Source of the DNA: Kosmotogales bacterium
GTDB taxonomy: Bacteria; Thermotogota; Thermotogae; Petrotogales; Kosmotogaceae
NCBI GenBank assembly: GCA_030156385.1
Contig: JASGMR010000001.1
Location: 1-64,000 of the forward strand
Direction of reading: 5' to 3'
Length of the DNA stretch: 64,000 nucleotides
Position 1 is the stretch's first letter. Each line of letters starts with the position of its first letter. Under the pieces are notes generated by a model. That model was not told the origin of the DNA. It saw nothing but the letters and a program-made list of their open reading frames with translations, and made no database searches. A program made the position numbers and the translations under genes. Positions 1 to 8,397 of this stretch are shown here, one piece after another.

Positions 1-1
1 T

Positions 2-55
2 AATCAAAAAATTACTATAAGAAAAAGAGGAAGACCGAAAAAGAAAAGTGATTAG
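2..55 (+). CDS. 3' end of an unidentified upstream gene (partial)
   Basis: One frame is open from the window edge to a TAG stop at 53-55 and encodes a very basic tail ending RKRGRPKKKSD. The RGRPKKK string resembles an AT-hook or the basic C-terminus of some DNA-binding proteins or transposases. Only 17 codons are visible, so the parent protein cannot be named and the open frame could be chance. Confidence 0.3.
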   Translation, partial: NQKITIRKRGRPKKKSD

Positions 56-273
56 CAATAATAAATGGCTTCAGATAACATTTTTGCAGATGATTCAGAC
101 AGATTTTATCGATCGATGTTTTTCATAAAGAACATGAAATTCTTCTTAATACACACCAGAAGGTATCTTTTTCCAAATCTCTTCCGATTCACGTTATTTT
201 AATAGTGTTTTGTAGTATAATTAAGATTAGTATAATAACGATTAGTATATAAATTTAAAAAAAGGATGATTAC

Positions 274-1635
274 ATGATTTTTTATGACAGGACTAACGAA
301 CGGAAGATTTTAAATAATTTTTTTAAAAAGCCTGGTTTTGGATTATATATTCTCTATGGTAGAAGGAGAATAGGAAAGACATACCTTTTAAAATTCTCTA
401 CCCAGAAAAGGAAGGGAATATTTTTCACCGGAAGACAAATTACCAGTGAATATCTACTTGATTCTTTTTCTAAGCAGGTTTCTGAAATTGCAGATATAAA
501 GGGAATTCATTTTAAGAACTGGGAAGAGGCTTTTGATTTTGTTTTCTCAAATTCCGATAAAATTAATTACCTGGTTCTAGATGAGTTTCAGTATATTGTG
601 GGTGCTGCGAATGAAATCCCTTCAATTCTTCAAGCTCTTATTGACCACAAGAAAACTGATTTGAAGTTGATTCTTTGCGGTTCAAGCATTAGTTTTATGT
701 ATGGTCTTTTATCCTATGAGAATCCTCTATTTGGAAGAAAAACAAAGTATTCAAAATTAACTCCGGTAAAATTTTCCGATGTTGTTGAATTTTTCAAAAA
801 AGCTAAACCCAAAAATTATCATGATATTCTTACTTATTATGCTGTTTTAGGTGGAATCCCTCAATATTTAAGAATGATAGATTTGAATAAAAGCGGATTA
901 GATAATTTGAATAACTTATTTTTAAAGTTAGATAGTCCTTTGAAAGAGGAACCGTTGTTTCTTTTATCTGAAGAGTTAAGAGAGCCAAGAATTTATCATT
1001 CTATTCTGGAAGCCATTTCCTTTGGTTATAACAGTTCTGGAGAAATTTCTTCGAAAATAGGATATAACGATTCAAGGAAGATTCAACCATATTTAAAAAC
1101 TCTGGAATCTCTTGATTTGATAAAGAAGGTAGTTCCTATTACTGAAAAAAATCCATTGAGAACAAGAAAGGGTATTTATAAAATAAAAGATAACCTTTTT
1201 GCTTTCTGGTTCAGATTTATTTATCCTAATTTATCATTCATTGAAAATGATATGAGTAAGAAGGTTATGAAGGAGATCATAGTGAATCTCAATCAGTATT
1301 GCTCATTTGTTTTTGAAGAGGAAGCTAGAAAATTTCTTTTGAAAAAATACTCCTTCGATAGAATTGGAAACTATTGGAATAAGGATGTTGAGATAGATAT
1401 ACTTGCAGAAAAAAATGATGAATGGTTTGCAGGTGAATGCAAATGGACAAATAAAACAATTGGGATTTCAGAGTATAAAAAACTAGTTGAAAAAACAAGC
1501 AAACTACCCTTTGAAATAAAGAAATATATCTTTGTATCTAAAAATGGATTTGAGGAGAATATTATGAATTTAAAAGATGTTATTCTTGTCGAATTTGGTG
1601 AATTTGATGGGTGGGATTTGAAAAGCGGTGATTAG
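274..1635 (+). CDS. P-loop ATPase with C-terminal DUF234 domain
   Basis: This 453-residue protein has the architecture of the prokaryotic ATPase family (PF01637) followed by DUF234 (PF03008). The Walker A motif GRRRIGKT lies near residue 30 and the Walker B motif LVLDEFQYI near residue 100, followed by a sensor-like ILCGSS segment. The C-terminal third carries a FWFRF segment and an EIDILAEK...GECKW pattern, which resembles a PD-(D/E)XK nuclease-like core. The start has a good ribosome site (AAAGGATG) and TATAAT-like boxes lie at 216-221 and 231-236. The cellular role of this family is poorly known; members often sit in accessory DNA, as here. Family assignment is firm, function is not. Confidence 0.85.
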   Translation: MIFYDRTNERKILNNFFKKPGFGLYILYGRRRIGKTYLLKFSTQKRKGIFFTGRQITSEYLLDSFSKQVSEIADIKGIHFKNWEEAFDFVFSNSDKINYLVLDEFQYIVGAANEIPSILQALIDHKKTDLKLILCGSSISFMYGLLSYENPLFGRKTKYSKLTPVKFSDVVEFFKKAKPKNYHDILTYYAVLGGIPQYLRMIDLNKSGLDNLNNLFLKLDSPLKEEPLFLLSEELREPRIYHSILEAISFGYNSSGEISSKIGYNDSRKIQPYLKTLESLDLIKKVVPITEKNPLRTRKGIYKIKDNLFAFWFRFIYPNLSFIENDMSKKVMKEIIVNLNQYCSFVFEEEARKFLLKKYSFDRIGNYWNKDVEIDILAEKNDEWFAGECKWTNKTIGISEYKKLVEKTSKLPFEIKKYIFVSKNGFEENIMNLKDVILVEFGEFDGWDLKSGD

Positions 1636-2064
1636 TGTTGAGGGAGGACAAAGGAGACACCATTTATAGCTAATCTATCGCTAAAAGGGGAAAAGCAGAA
1701 ATGCCTAAAGGCTAAAAAGCAGCTTAGATAACAGAGAACAGGCAAATAGAGAATGGGTAAAATGGAATAAAAAACCTAAGATCAAAATACCAAAAAGCTG
1801 AAGAGCCTAATTGCTGAAGCTTGGTTAAAAAATATGTTCTGCTTTTATTACCTGTTCTCTATTTCTCTGTTATCTTCTCCCGATTTCTTTCCAACCGCTT
1901 TGCCATTGCTTCTCTACTGCTCAACTATTGCTTTTCAATTGTTTAATAATCACAATAGTCTGAATCAAAATATTTTTTCTCCGTTTTTTAATGAAAATAA
2001 ATTATAATATACTCAAAACATATATTTTAAAACATTCGACACACTGTTCAAGAAGGAGAAATTC
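1636..2064. repeat. Gene-free stretch of degenerate short words (repeat mosaic 1)
   Basis: No credible gene is present in these 429 bases. The left part contains GATAACAGAGAACAG at 1727-1741 and the right part contains its inverted relative at 1852-1874 (CTGTTCTCT then ATTTCTCTGTTATC), so the same word family occurs on both strands. Other words are AAGCAG/CTGCTTTT and TTGCCATTGCTTCTC. The same families recur at 3697-4330 and 5782-6340. The last 100 bases are AT-rich and contain the ribosome site of the downstream transporter. Confidence 0.6.
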
Positions 2065-3696
2065 ATGTTTAAACTCAAGGGAAAATGGGGTCCTCTGATA
2101 TTAATTTCATTAGCGACTTTTATAATGCTTGTCGATACGACCGCAATGAATGTATCCATAACGTATCTCGTGAGTGACCTGGATACAACCATTGGGGAAA
2201 TCCAGAATATCATGGCCATTTATGCACTCATAATGGCTTCTTTGATGCTTTTGGGTGCAAAGATCGCCGATATTATAGGCAAGACCAGGGCATTTGTTTT
2301 AGGTGCCGCTATTTATGGAGTCGGAACATCCATTGCTGCCCTGTCACCGAATGCGACCGTGCTTCTTTTAGGATGGTCGGTCATCGAGGGCATTGCAGCA
2401 GCTTTGATGCTCCCGACGGTTCTGGCTCTTATCACCACAATTTACGAGGGAAAAGACAGACTGACGGCTTTCTCGATTTACGGCGCCATGGCTTCACTTG
2501 CCATGTGTACGGGACCCTTTCTCGGAGGAACGATTTCAACCTTTTTGAGCTGGAGATTTGTTTTTGGCGGAGAGTTGATCATCGTAATTTTCATTCTTCT
2601 TTTCTCGAAAACATTTTCCGACGTAAAAGGGGAGGAAAATAAAGGGGATAAGATAGATTTTGTGGGTGCGTTATTGACCGTTCTGACTCTGTCCTCTTTC
2701 ATTCTGGCCTTTCTTTTTGCCAAAGATTATGGATGGTGGACCGCCAGGAAAATAATCGTTATCGGGGGAGTTCATATAGATTTTTTCGGGCTTTCAATAA
2801 CCCCCGTTTTATTGTTCATCGGTTTGATTTTTTTGATAATTCTCCTTTTATGGTTGAATCATCGTGAGAAGATCAAGAAAACCCCGCTCTTTTCTCTTAC
2901 AATTTTTAAAAACAAGGTCTTTTCGCCCGGATTGATCATCACGCTGTTAACCCAGATCGCTTATGTCGGGACCCTTTTTACAATGCCTATTTATCTGCAG
3001 GCCGTCAACGATTACTCGGGATTCATCACGGGTCTGGCAGTGTTGCCGCTTCCCATTGGAATAATGGCGATATCCCTTTTAGAACCGAAATTTCAGAAAA
3101 ACATTCCTCCGAAATACCTCGTCGTTGCCGGTGGTGTCCTGATGAGTGTCGGATTTATCATTTTGTTCTTTCTTTTCTCTCAGGACAGGGCATTAATGAT
3201 AACCGATCTGATCCTTTCCTACTCTTTTATTGGAATCGGTGTTGGGCTGGTGAAACTCATCATAAACAACATTACTTTCTCCAGCCTTAAAAAGAAGAGA
3301 AGGGATGAGGGATCGGGCCTGATGTACACATGCATCAATCTCGGGAACTCACTGAGTACGGCCTTCATCGGTTCGATTCTTATAGCATCGATAATCACTA
3401 ATATTTCTCTGGGCGTGAATGAATCTGAAATATTCGACAGAGATCTCCGAACAAAGACTGAAATAACGACTGCCCTTCAGACACAGAGCAAAAAAATGGA
3501 AACGCATCCCCTCGAAACCGTTAAGCTGGAAAACAACGAGAAAACGGAATTTAAGAGAATAATCATCGACAGTTTTGATGGTGCAATGAAACTCGTATTG
3601 ATAACCTCGATCATAGTTGTATTGATCGATCTCATGGTGATGATATTTTTCCTCCCCAAAAAAGAAAAAGAGGAGGAAGAACCCGAGATAGAGTGA
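2065..3696 (+). CDS. MFS multidrug-type exporter, DHA2 (EmrB/QacA) family
   Basis: The 543-residue protein is strongly hydrophobic with about 14 predicted helices, matching the drug:H+ antiporter-2 group in length and topology. An acidic residue in helix 1 (MLVDTTAMNV) is typical. A motif-A-like segment, GAKIADIIGKTRAF, lies in the loop after helix 2 (about residue 65), and a motif-C-like GPFLGG occurs in helix 5, the signature of antiporters. The C-terminus is charged and ends in a run of Glu and Lys. The start follows AAGAAGGAG. It stands alone between two repeat mosaics and is somewhat richer in GC than its flanks, so acquisition by transfer is possible. The substrate cannot be told. Confidence 0.88.
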   Translation: MFKLKGKWGPLILISLATFIMLVDTTAMNVSITYLVSDLDTTIGEIQNIMAIYALIMASLMLLGAKIADIIGKTRAFVLGAAIYGVGTSIAALSPNATVLLLGWSVIEGIAAALMLPTVLALITTIYEGKDRLTAFSIYGAMASLAMCTGPFLGGTISTFLSWRFVFGGELIIVIFILLFSKTFSDVKGEENKGDKIDFVGALLTVLTLSSFILAFLFAKDYGWWTARKIIVIGGVHIDFFGLSITPVLLFIGLIFLIILLLWLNHREKIKKTPLFSLTIFKNKVFSPGLIITLLTQIAYVGTLFTMPIYLQAVNDYSGFITGLAVLPLPIGIMAISLLEPKFQKNIPPKYLVVAGGVLMSVGFIILFFLFSQDRALMITDLILSYSFIGIGVGLVKLIINNITFSSLKKKRRDEGSGLMYTCINLGNSLSTAFIGSILIASIITNISLGVNESEIFDRDLRTKTEITTALQTQSKKMETHPLETVKLENNEKTEFKRIIIDSFDGAMKLVLITSIIVVLIDLMVMIFFLPKKEKEEEEPEIE

Positions 3697-4393
3697 AAAA
3701 TGCGGAAGTGGCGACTGGAAAAAAAGTGGGAGAACAATAGATAAGCGATTGGGAAGCGATAGAGAAGCAATGAGAAAGCAGTGGAGAAAAAGGGTGTAGG
3801 GTAGGGGGGTCTAGGGTACAGAAGGAGCAACAACCACTGGTGAACAATTGGCCAACAATTGGGAAGCAATGGGAAAGCAGTGGGAAAAAGGGTACAGGGT
3901 CTAGGGTACAGAAGGAACAATAGTAGAACGATTGTTAAGCAATAGCAAAACAATTGAGAAACGATCGTGAAGCAATGGGAAAACAGTAGAAAAAGAGGGT
4001 GAAGGGTTCAGGGTATAGGGCGCAGAGAAAACATCATAAAGAAAAAAAGAAGAAAATCAACAGGATTTTTTTGTTTCTAACCGAGCACAAAACACTATAC
4101 ACTAAGCACTGTCTTTCAGGCACCAAATCCTAAACACTATACACTGCCGTTTTGAAGCAATTGGAAGTAGATAATAGAGAAATAGATAACAGAGAACAAA
4201 AGCAGAAACATAACGGTAAAGTAGATAACAGGGGAAAAAGGGAAAAAGGGAAAAAGGGTATGGGGTCTAGGGTACAGAAGGAACAACATAGACGAACAAT
4301 TGTAGAAAAATGGTTGAGCGTTTGAAAGATCATAGTTAAAAAGGTGTATCAGATAAAATCCATTGTGTTATCAGAGAATTTTTTTGTAATTTC
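3697..4393. repeat. Gene-free stretch of degenerate short words (repeat mosaic 2)
   Basis: About 700 bases without a gene consist of recurring words. The 19-mer GGTCTAGGGTACAGAAGGA occurs exactly three times, at 3808-3826, 3898-3916 and 4264-4282. Other words are AAGCAATGGGAAAGCAGTGG, variants of GAACAATTGGGAAGC, AAACACTATACACTAAGC near 4088 and GATAACAGAGAACAAAAGC at 4185. Minus-strand frames across it encode only low-complexity Leu/Pro/Ser/Phe strings and are not genes. The order of words varies between copies, so this is a mosaic rather than a clean tandem array. Confidence 0.7.
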
Positions 4394-4445
4394 CAAAGGT
4401 CATAATATTATCAATATGACCTTTGTGTAGGTCATGTGGTATAAT
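4394..4445 (+). promoter_or_regulatory. Extended -10 promoter under an inverted repeat (likely operator)
   Basis: CAAAGGTCATA (4394-4404) and TATGACCTTTG (4415-4425) form a perfect 11-bp inverted repeat with a 10-base spacer, and a further AGGTCAT copy lies at 4429-4435. An extended -10 element, TGG-TATAAT, sits at 4437-4445, placing the -35 region inside the right arm of the repeat. A repressor bound to the repeat would block this promoter. The inferred transcript start lies just before the ATPase start codon, so the message would be nearly leaderless. Confidence 0.55.
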
Positions 4446-4461
4446 CAATGTGGTGATGCTT

Positions 4462-5781
4462 ATGAATAAAGAAGAACTTTTTGAAATACTGCTCAGGTGG
4501 AATTTGTGGGGAAATCTGAACCTGAATTTTTACCCGAGGGAAATACTGAATAAAATTGGAAGCTTTCTGGATTTCCATGGTGTTAAAATAATCCAGGGCC
4601 CCAGAAGGGCTGGAAAATCCTCTCTTTTATATTTGATTATGAACAATTTACTCAAAGATATTCCCGATAAAAGATTTTTATATATAAATTTTGAAGATTA
4701 TGCCCTCTCCTCGACTGAATTAAACCCCTCAACACTGGACAAATTTATAAATGTTTATGAGGAAAGAGTTTACAGCGGGAATGATTATTTTCTGTTTTTG
4801 GATGAAATCCAGAATGTTAAAAATTGGCACAATTGGGTAAGGACGTTTATAGATACCCATAACAAGGGAGATATTTTTATTTCCGGTTCATCGTCAAAAC
4901 TACTTAATTCAGAAATGGCTCCTTTGTTAACGGGGCGGCACATTAATTTTGAAGTATTACCATTCAGTTTCAGTGAGCTCATCAAAGTCAGGGGATTGAA
5001 AACGGACGGGATAAACCTTTCCAAAAATAAAAATATTTTGAAGTCGAATCTGAATGAGTATATAAAATACGGCGGATTTCCTGAAGTTGCTCTTGTCCGA
5101 TCTGTAAATGAATACAGGGCCAATCAAATTCTGAGTCAATATGCTAACGATATTCTTTTTAAGGACATAAGTCTGAGATACGGTATTTTGAATATTAGAA
5201 TCCTTAAATATATTTCTCTTTATTTGTCTCAGAACAACGGATGTGCCACCTCGATCAGGGGGCTGCAAAATTCCATTGAAAGTGAATTTGGAAATAAATC
5301 TTCAACGACAACTATTTCGAATTATCTGGAATATCTTATGGAATCCTACATGATTTTTGAAGTAAAGCATTTTGATTATTCCATAAAAAAAATGATCAGA
5401 AAGCCCGTCAAATATTATTTTGTGGATACTGGTCTGAGAAATGCAATGTGGACATCATTCACGCAGGATAAAGGACGTTTACTTGAAAATATTGTTTTTC
5501 TGAAATTGAGATCTCTGTACGATGAAATATATTACTGGAAGGGTAAAAAAGAGATTGATTTTGTATGTATCAAAGGGAGAAATCTTGATCTTTATAATGT
5601 GTCAGATGTCTCGGATAAAAAGGAAATTGCTAAAAGAGAACTTGAAAGTTTTTCAGATTTTCCGGACGGAAAAACCATAAATAAAAGATACCTGATAACC
5701 TGGGATTATGAAGGGAAGATAGAACATAACGGGTTAACGGTAGAAGCACTCCCGGCTTATAAGTTTTTGTTATACGATTGA
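4462..5781 (+). CDS. P-loop ATPase, AAA_14 with C-terminal DUF4143
   Basis: The protein has the AAA_14 (PF13173) plus DUF4143 (PF13635) architecture. Walker A is QGPRRAGKSS and Walker B is FLFLDEIQNV, followed by a sensor segment FISGSSSKLL and the family-typical LTGRHINFE...PFSFSEL. The C-terminal part has YYFVDTGLRN, RLLENIVFLKL and YYWKGKKEIDFV, the restriction-nuclease-like core of DUF4143. The frame is open from an ATG at 4423, but that codon lies upstream of the TATAAT box at 4440-4445, so I place the start at the ATG at 4462; ATG 4456 is also possible. The length is then 439 residues. Function is unknown; the family spreads between distant prokaryotes. Confidence 0.85.
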   Translation: MNKEELFEILLRWNLWGNLNLNFYPREILNKIGSFLDFHGVKIIQGPRRAGKSSLLYLIMNNLLKDIPDKRFLYINFEDYALSSTELNPSTLDKFINVYEERVYSGNDYFLFLDEIQNVKNWHNWVRTFIDTHNKGDIFISGSSSKLLNSEMAPLLTGRHINFEVLPFSFSELIKVRGLKTDGINLSKNKNILKSNLNEYIKYGGFPEVALVRSVNEYRANQILSQYANDILFKDISLRYGILNIRILKYISLYLSQNNGCATSIRGLQNSIESEFGNKSSTTTISNYLEYLMESYMIFEVKHFDYSIKKMIRKPVKYYFVDTGLRNAMWTSFTQDKGRLLENIVFLKLRSLYDEIYYWKGKKEIDFVCIKGRNLDLYNVSDVSDKKEIAKRELESFSDFPDGKTINKRYLITWDYEGKIEHNGLTVEALPAYKFLLYD

Positions 5782-6345
5782 AAGAAGATAACGGAGAATA
5801 GAGAAGTAGATAACAGGTAATAAAAGCAAAATACGGCAGAAATAACGGAGAGTAGAGAATCAGATAATAGCGTAGATAGCATAAAAAAGATTTGGTAGTT
5901 GTCATTTTCAAAAAATCAATTTTACCTATTTTCTATTTGCCGGTTCTCTGTTATCTATACTGCTTTTCAGCCTGTTATCCGTTTACAGTTTTCTGTTCTC
6001 TAAGCTGCTTTTCAGCGATTAAGCTTTTAAACCCTTGAGCTTTTCAGCTTTTAAGCGATAGTTTAACGATTGTTGAACAATAGGAAAGCAATTGGGGAGC
6101 AATGGGAAAACCATAGAAAAAGAGGGTACAGAAGAATAGTGCATGGAAAAAGCATAAAAGAAAGCAGCAAGTTTTTTGTTTTTCACTAGCCACCAAATTC
6201 CAAACACTAAGCACTGTTTTCTGTTACCTATTCCCTGTTCCTTTTATGTAAGCTGCTTTTGGACCTTTGAGCTTTTTTGCTCTTAAGCTTTTTCAGCTTG
6301 TTATCTTTTCTCAGTTCTCTATTCTCTTTTCCACGCACCGGACAC
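5782..6345. repeat. Gene-free stretch of degenerate short words (repeat mosaic 3)
   Basis: These bases hold no credible gene. They begin with GATAACGGAGAATAGAGAA (from 5787) and GATAACAGGTAATAAAAGC, and contain the inverted forms GGTTCTCTGTTATC (about 5942) and CTGCTTTTCAGC. The words GGGGAGCAATGGGAAAACC, AGAGGGTACAGAAG and CCAAACACTAAGCACTG match families in the other two mosaics. The stretch runs up to the stop codon of the minus-strand oxidoreductase gene. Confidence 0.6.
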
Positions 6346-6359
6346 TGTCTTTTATCATT

Positions 6360-7526
6360 TCATTCGAAATTTGAAGAGACATCCAGGGCGTAATTATATT
6401 TTTTCCCAATTATGCTTTTTAATTTGTTTATGAGTTTTACATTGTTTATCAAAATTCCGCCCGTTATACGTTTGTCTTTCAAAAATAATTTTGCATTTTT
6501 GTTCAGTGATTTATCCTCGAATACTTCGTCATAGTTTTTCACGTTTCCCATGGAAAAGATGTTTATTTTTCCCAGGTTTATTATTGTAAAAGGATCTGGG
6601 AAAATGTAATCACTTTTTATTCCCACGGCATTTTTCCCGACACATTTCCCCTGGTCACTGGCTATAGTCCATAATCCGCAAATTTTGTTGTCGAATTCGG
6701 AGATGTCACCGGCCGCATATACATTATCAATATTCGTTTTCATATTTTTGTTCACTATTAATCCCCTGTTTATGTTGAGTCCAGTTTCATTTAATTGAGC
6801 TACACTGGGTCTCACTCCGGTGGAAACCAGAACTGCGTCACTGCTGAATCTTTTTCCTCCCACAGAAATACCCTGAACTCTATTTTCGCCGAATATTTCA
6901 TCGATGTCCGAAAAAATAGAGGTTTTGAATCCCTCGTTCAGAAGGTAATCCTGTAAATAACTCGATGATTCCAGATCCAGTTGATTGACCAGAAGACATT
7001 CGGCACATTCTATTATTCTCACATCTTTCCCGGCCTTTTTTAAAGCCCATGCCGCTTCCAATCCCAGCAATCCCCCACCGATCACAGAAATTTCAGATTT
7101 GTCGTTCATGTAATTTTTTATTTTCAATAAGTCCTCATAATTTCTGAGTGTGAAAACCCCTTCCATTTCTTTTCCCTCAATTGGGGGAATGAAAGGATAG
7201 CTTCCTATTGTAAGGATGATCGTTTTATATCCTATGTCTTCAGAGATTGTACGAACCAGGTTATTATCAAAATCGAATTTTGTTACCTCCGTACCGAGCA
7301 ACAGTTCGATTTCATTCGCATCATACCATTCCGGTTTTTTTACGAATATGCTCTCTAAATTAAATTCGGAGACCAGATTGTGAGAGAGTTTTGGTCTGAA
7401 ATATGTTAAATATTTCTCTTTGGATATCATCGTGATGTCGCAATTTTTATCATTTTTTCTGATTTCTTCTGCAGCACTCAATCCTGCTATTCCATTTCCT
7501 ATTATTAAATAATCGGTTTCTTTCAT
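6360..7526 (-). CDS. NAD(P)H- and FAD-dependent oxidoreductase (NADH:rubredoxin reductase-like)
   Basis: This 388-residue flavoprotein belongs to the pyridine nucleotide-disulfide oxidoreductase superfamily. The FAD-binding GNGIAGLSAAEEI motif is at the N-terminus, the NAD(P)H-binding GGGLLGLEAAWAL motif is near residue 150, and the second FAD motif VYAAGDI is near residue 270. The YLTYFRPKLSH segment near residue 45 and the overall size match NADH:rubredoxin oxidoreductases and the N-terminal half of nitrite reductase NirB. It lacks the redox CxxC of thioredoxin reductases. A likely role is electron delivery to rubredoxin or a similar carrier in oxygen or peroxide defence, but no rubredoxin gene is nearby, so the acceptor is an inference. 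It is divergent from pxpABC. Confidence 0.85.
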   Translation of the reverse strand: MKETDYLIIGNGIAGLSAAEEIRKNDKNCDITMISKEKYLTYFRPKLSHNLVSEFNLESIFVKKPEWYDANEIELLLGTEVTKFDFDNNLVRTISEDIGYKTIILTIGSYPFIPPIEGKEMEGVFTLRNYEDLLKIKNYMNDKSEISVIGGGLLGLEAAWALKKAGKDVRIIECAECLLVNQLDLESSSYLQDYLLNEGFKTSIFSDIDEIFGENRVQGISVGGKRFSSDAVLVSTGVRPSVAQLNETGLNINRGLIVNKNMKTNIDNVYAAGDISEFDNKICGLWTIASDQGKCVGKNAVGIKSDYIFPDPFTIINLGKINIFSMGNVKNYDEVFEDKSLNKNAKLFLKDKRITGGILINNVKLINKLKSIIGKKYNYALDVSSNFE

Positions 7527-7555
7527 ATAATCACCTCAGGAAAATTATAACAAAA

Positions 7556-7584
7556 TTGTTTGTGAATAATGTTTGTGGTACTAT
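7556..7584 (+). promoter_or_regulatory. Probable promoter of pxpABC
   Basis: TTGTTT at 7556-7561 and TACTAT at 7579-7584 are separated by exactly 17 bases and lie about 45 bases upstream of the pxpA start. The match to the vegetative consensus is moderate. Confidence 0.5.
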
Positions 7585-7629
7585 TTATTAGAATTTCTTT
7601 GAATTTCATATATTTTGGGAAGTGATTTG

Positions 7630-8397
7630 ATGAAAATAGACATAAATTCCGATTTGGGTGAAGATTTTGGCAGATATAAGCTGAAAATAGATGAGAATAT
7701 TTTTAAAATCATTTCGTCGGCCAATGTCGCTTGCGGATTTCACGCCGGAGATCCCAACGTTATGAATGATATTGTTTTAAAGCTCGGGAAGAGAAACACG
7801 AAGATAGGTGCTCATCCCGGATTCAACGATTTGGAGGGATTTGGGAGAAGAAAAATATCACTGACGAAAAATGATATAAAAAACCTTATGATATATCAAC
7901 TCGGTGCTCTGGATGGTTTTTTGAGGATAAATGATCTGGAAATGCAGCATGTGAAACCGCACGGGGCGCTTTACAATCTGGCGCAGACCGATAGAGAAGT
8001 TGCGGAAGCCGTATTGGATTCCGTTTATCTTTACAATAAAGAGCTGATAGTTCTGGGCCTTCCAAATTCTCAGATCAGTGTCGTTTCAGGAAAAAGAGGT
8101 GTCAGATTCGCCAACGAGGTTTTTGCCGATAGGGCGTACGATGATCATGGATTTTTGGTTTCGAGAAGAATAAAAGGTTCTGTGATAAAAGATAAAGATT
8201 TATGCCGGGAGAGAGTTTTAGAAATGGTTTTAAACAGGAGGGTGAAATCCATCGATGGTAAATATATCAAGATCGAACCCCAGTCGGTGTGTATTCACGG
8301 TGATAATGAAAATTCGCTTGAAATCGCGAAAGAGATTTATGAAGCTTTGGGGGAAAATGATGTTGAGATCTCTCCACTCATAGAGATATGCAGGTAG
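7630..8397 (+). CDS. pxpA: 5-oxoprolinase subunit A (LamB/YcsF family)
   Basis: PxpA is one of three subunits of the bacterial ATP-dependent 5-oxoprolinase, which opens pyroglutamate, a damage product of glutamine and glutamate, back to glutamate. The protein begins MKIDINSDLGEDFG and carries the family motifs ANVACGFHAGDP, IGAHPGFNDL, VKPHGALYN and FADRAYDDHG. I start it at the ATG at 7630 (255 residues) because GGGAAGTGA lies at the right distance; a TTG at 7615 overlaps that ribosome site. Its end overlaps pxpB by 10 bases, so the three subunits are translationally coupled. Confidence 0.93.
   Translation: MKIDINSDLGEDFGRYKLKIDENIFKIISSANVACGFHAGDPNVMNDIVLKLGKRNTKIGAHPGFNDLEGFGRRKISLTKNDIKNLMIYQLGALDGFLRINDLEMQHVKPHGALYNLAQTDREVAEAVLDSVYLYNKELIVLGLPNSQISVVSGKRGVRFANEVFADRAYDDHGFLVSRRIKGSVIKDKDLCRERVLEMVLNRRVKSIDGKYIKIEPQSVCIHGDNENSLEIAKEIYEALGENDVEISPLIEICR

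Noticed and set aside
3477-3953. Minus-strand ORF of 158 codons
   Set aside because: It runs through the end of the MFS gene and the word mosaic and encodes only low-complexity Leu/Pro/Ser/Phe text without a ribosome site.
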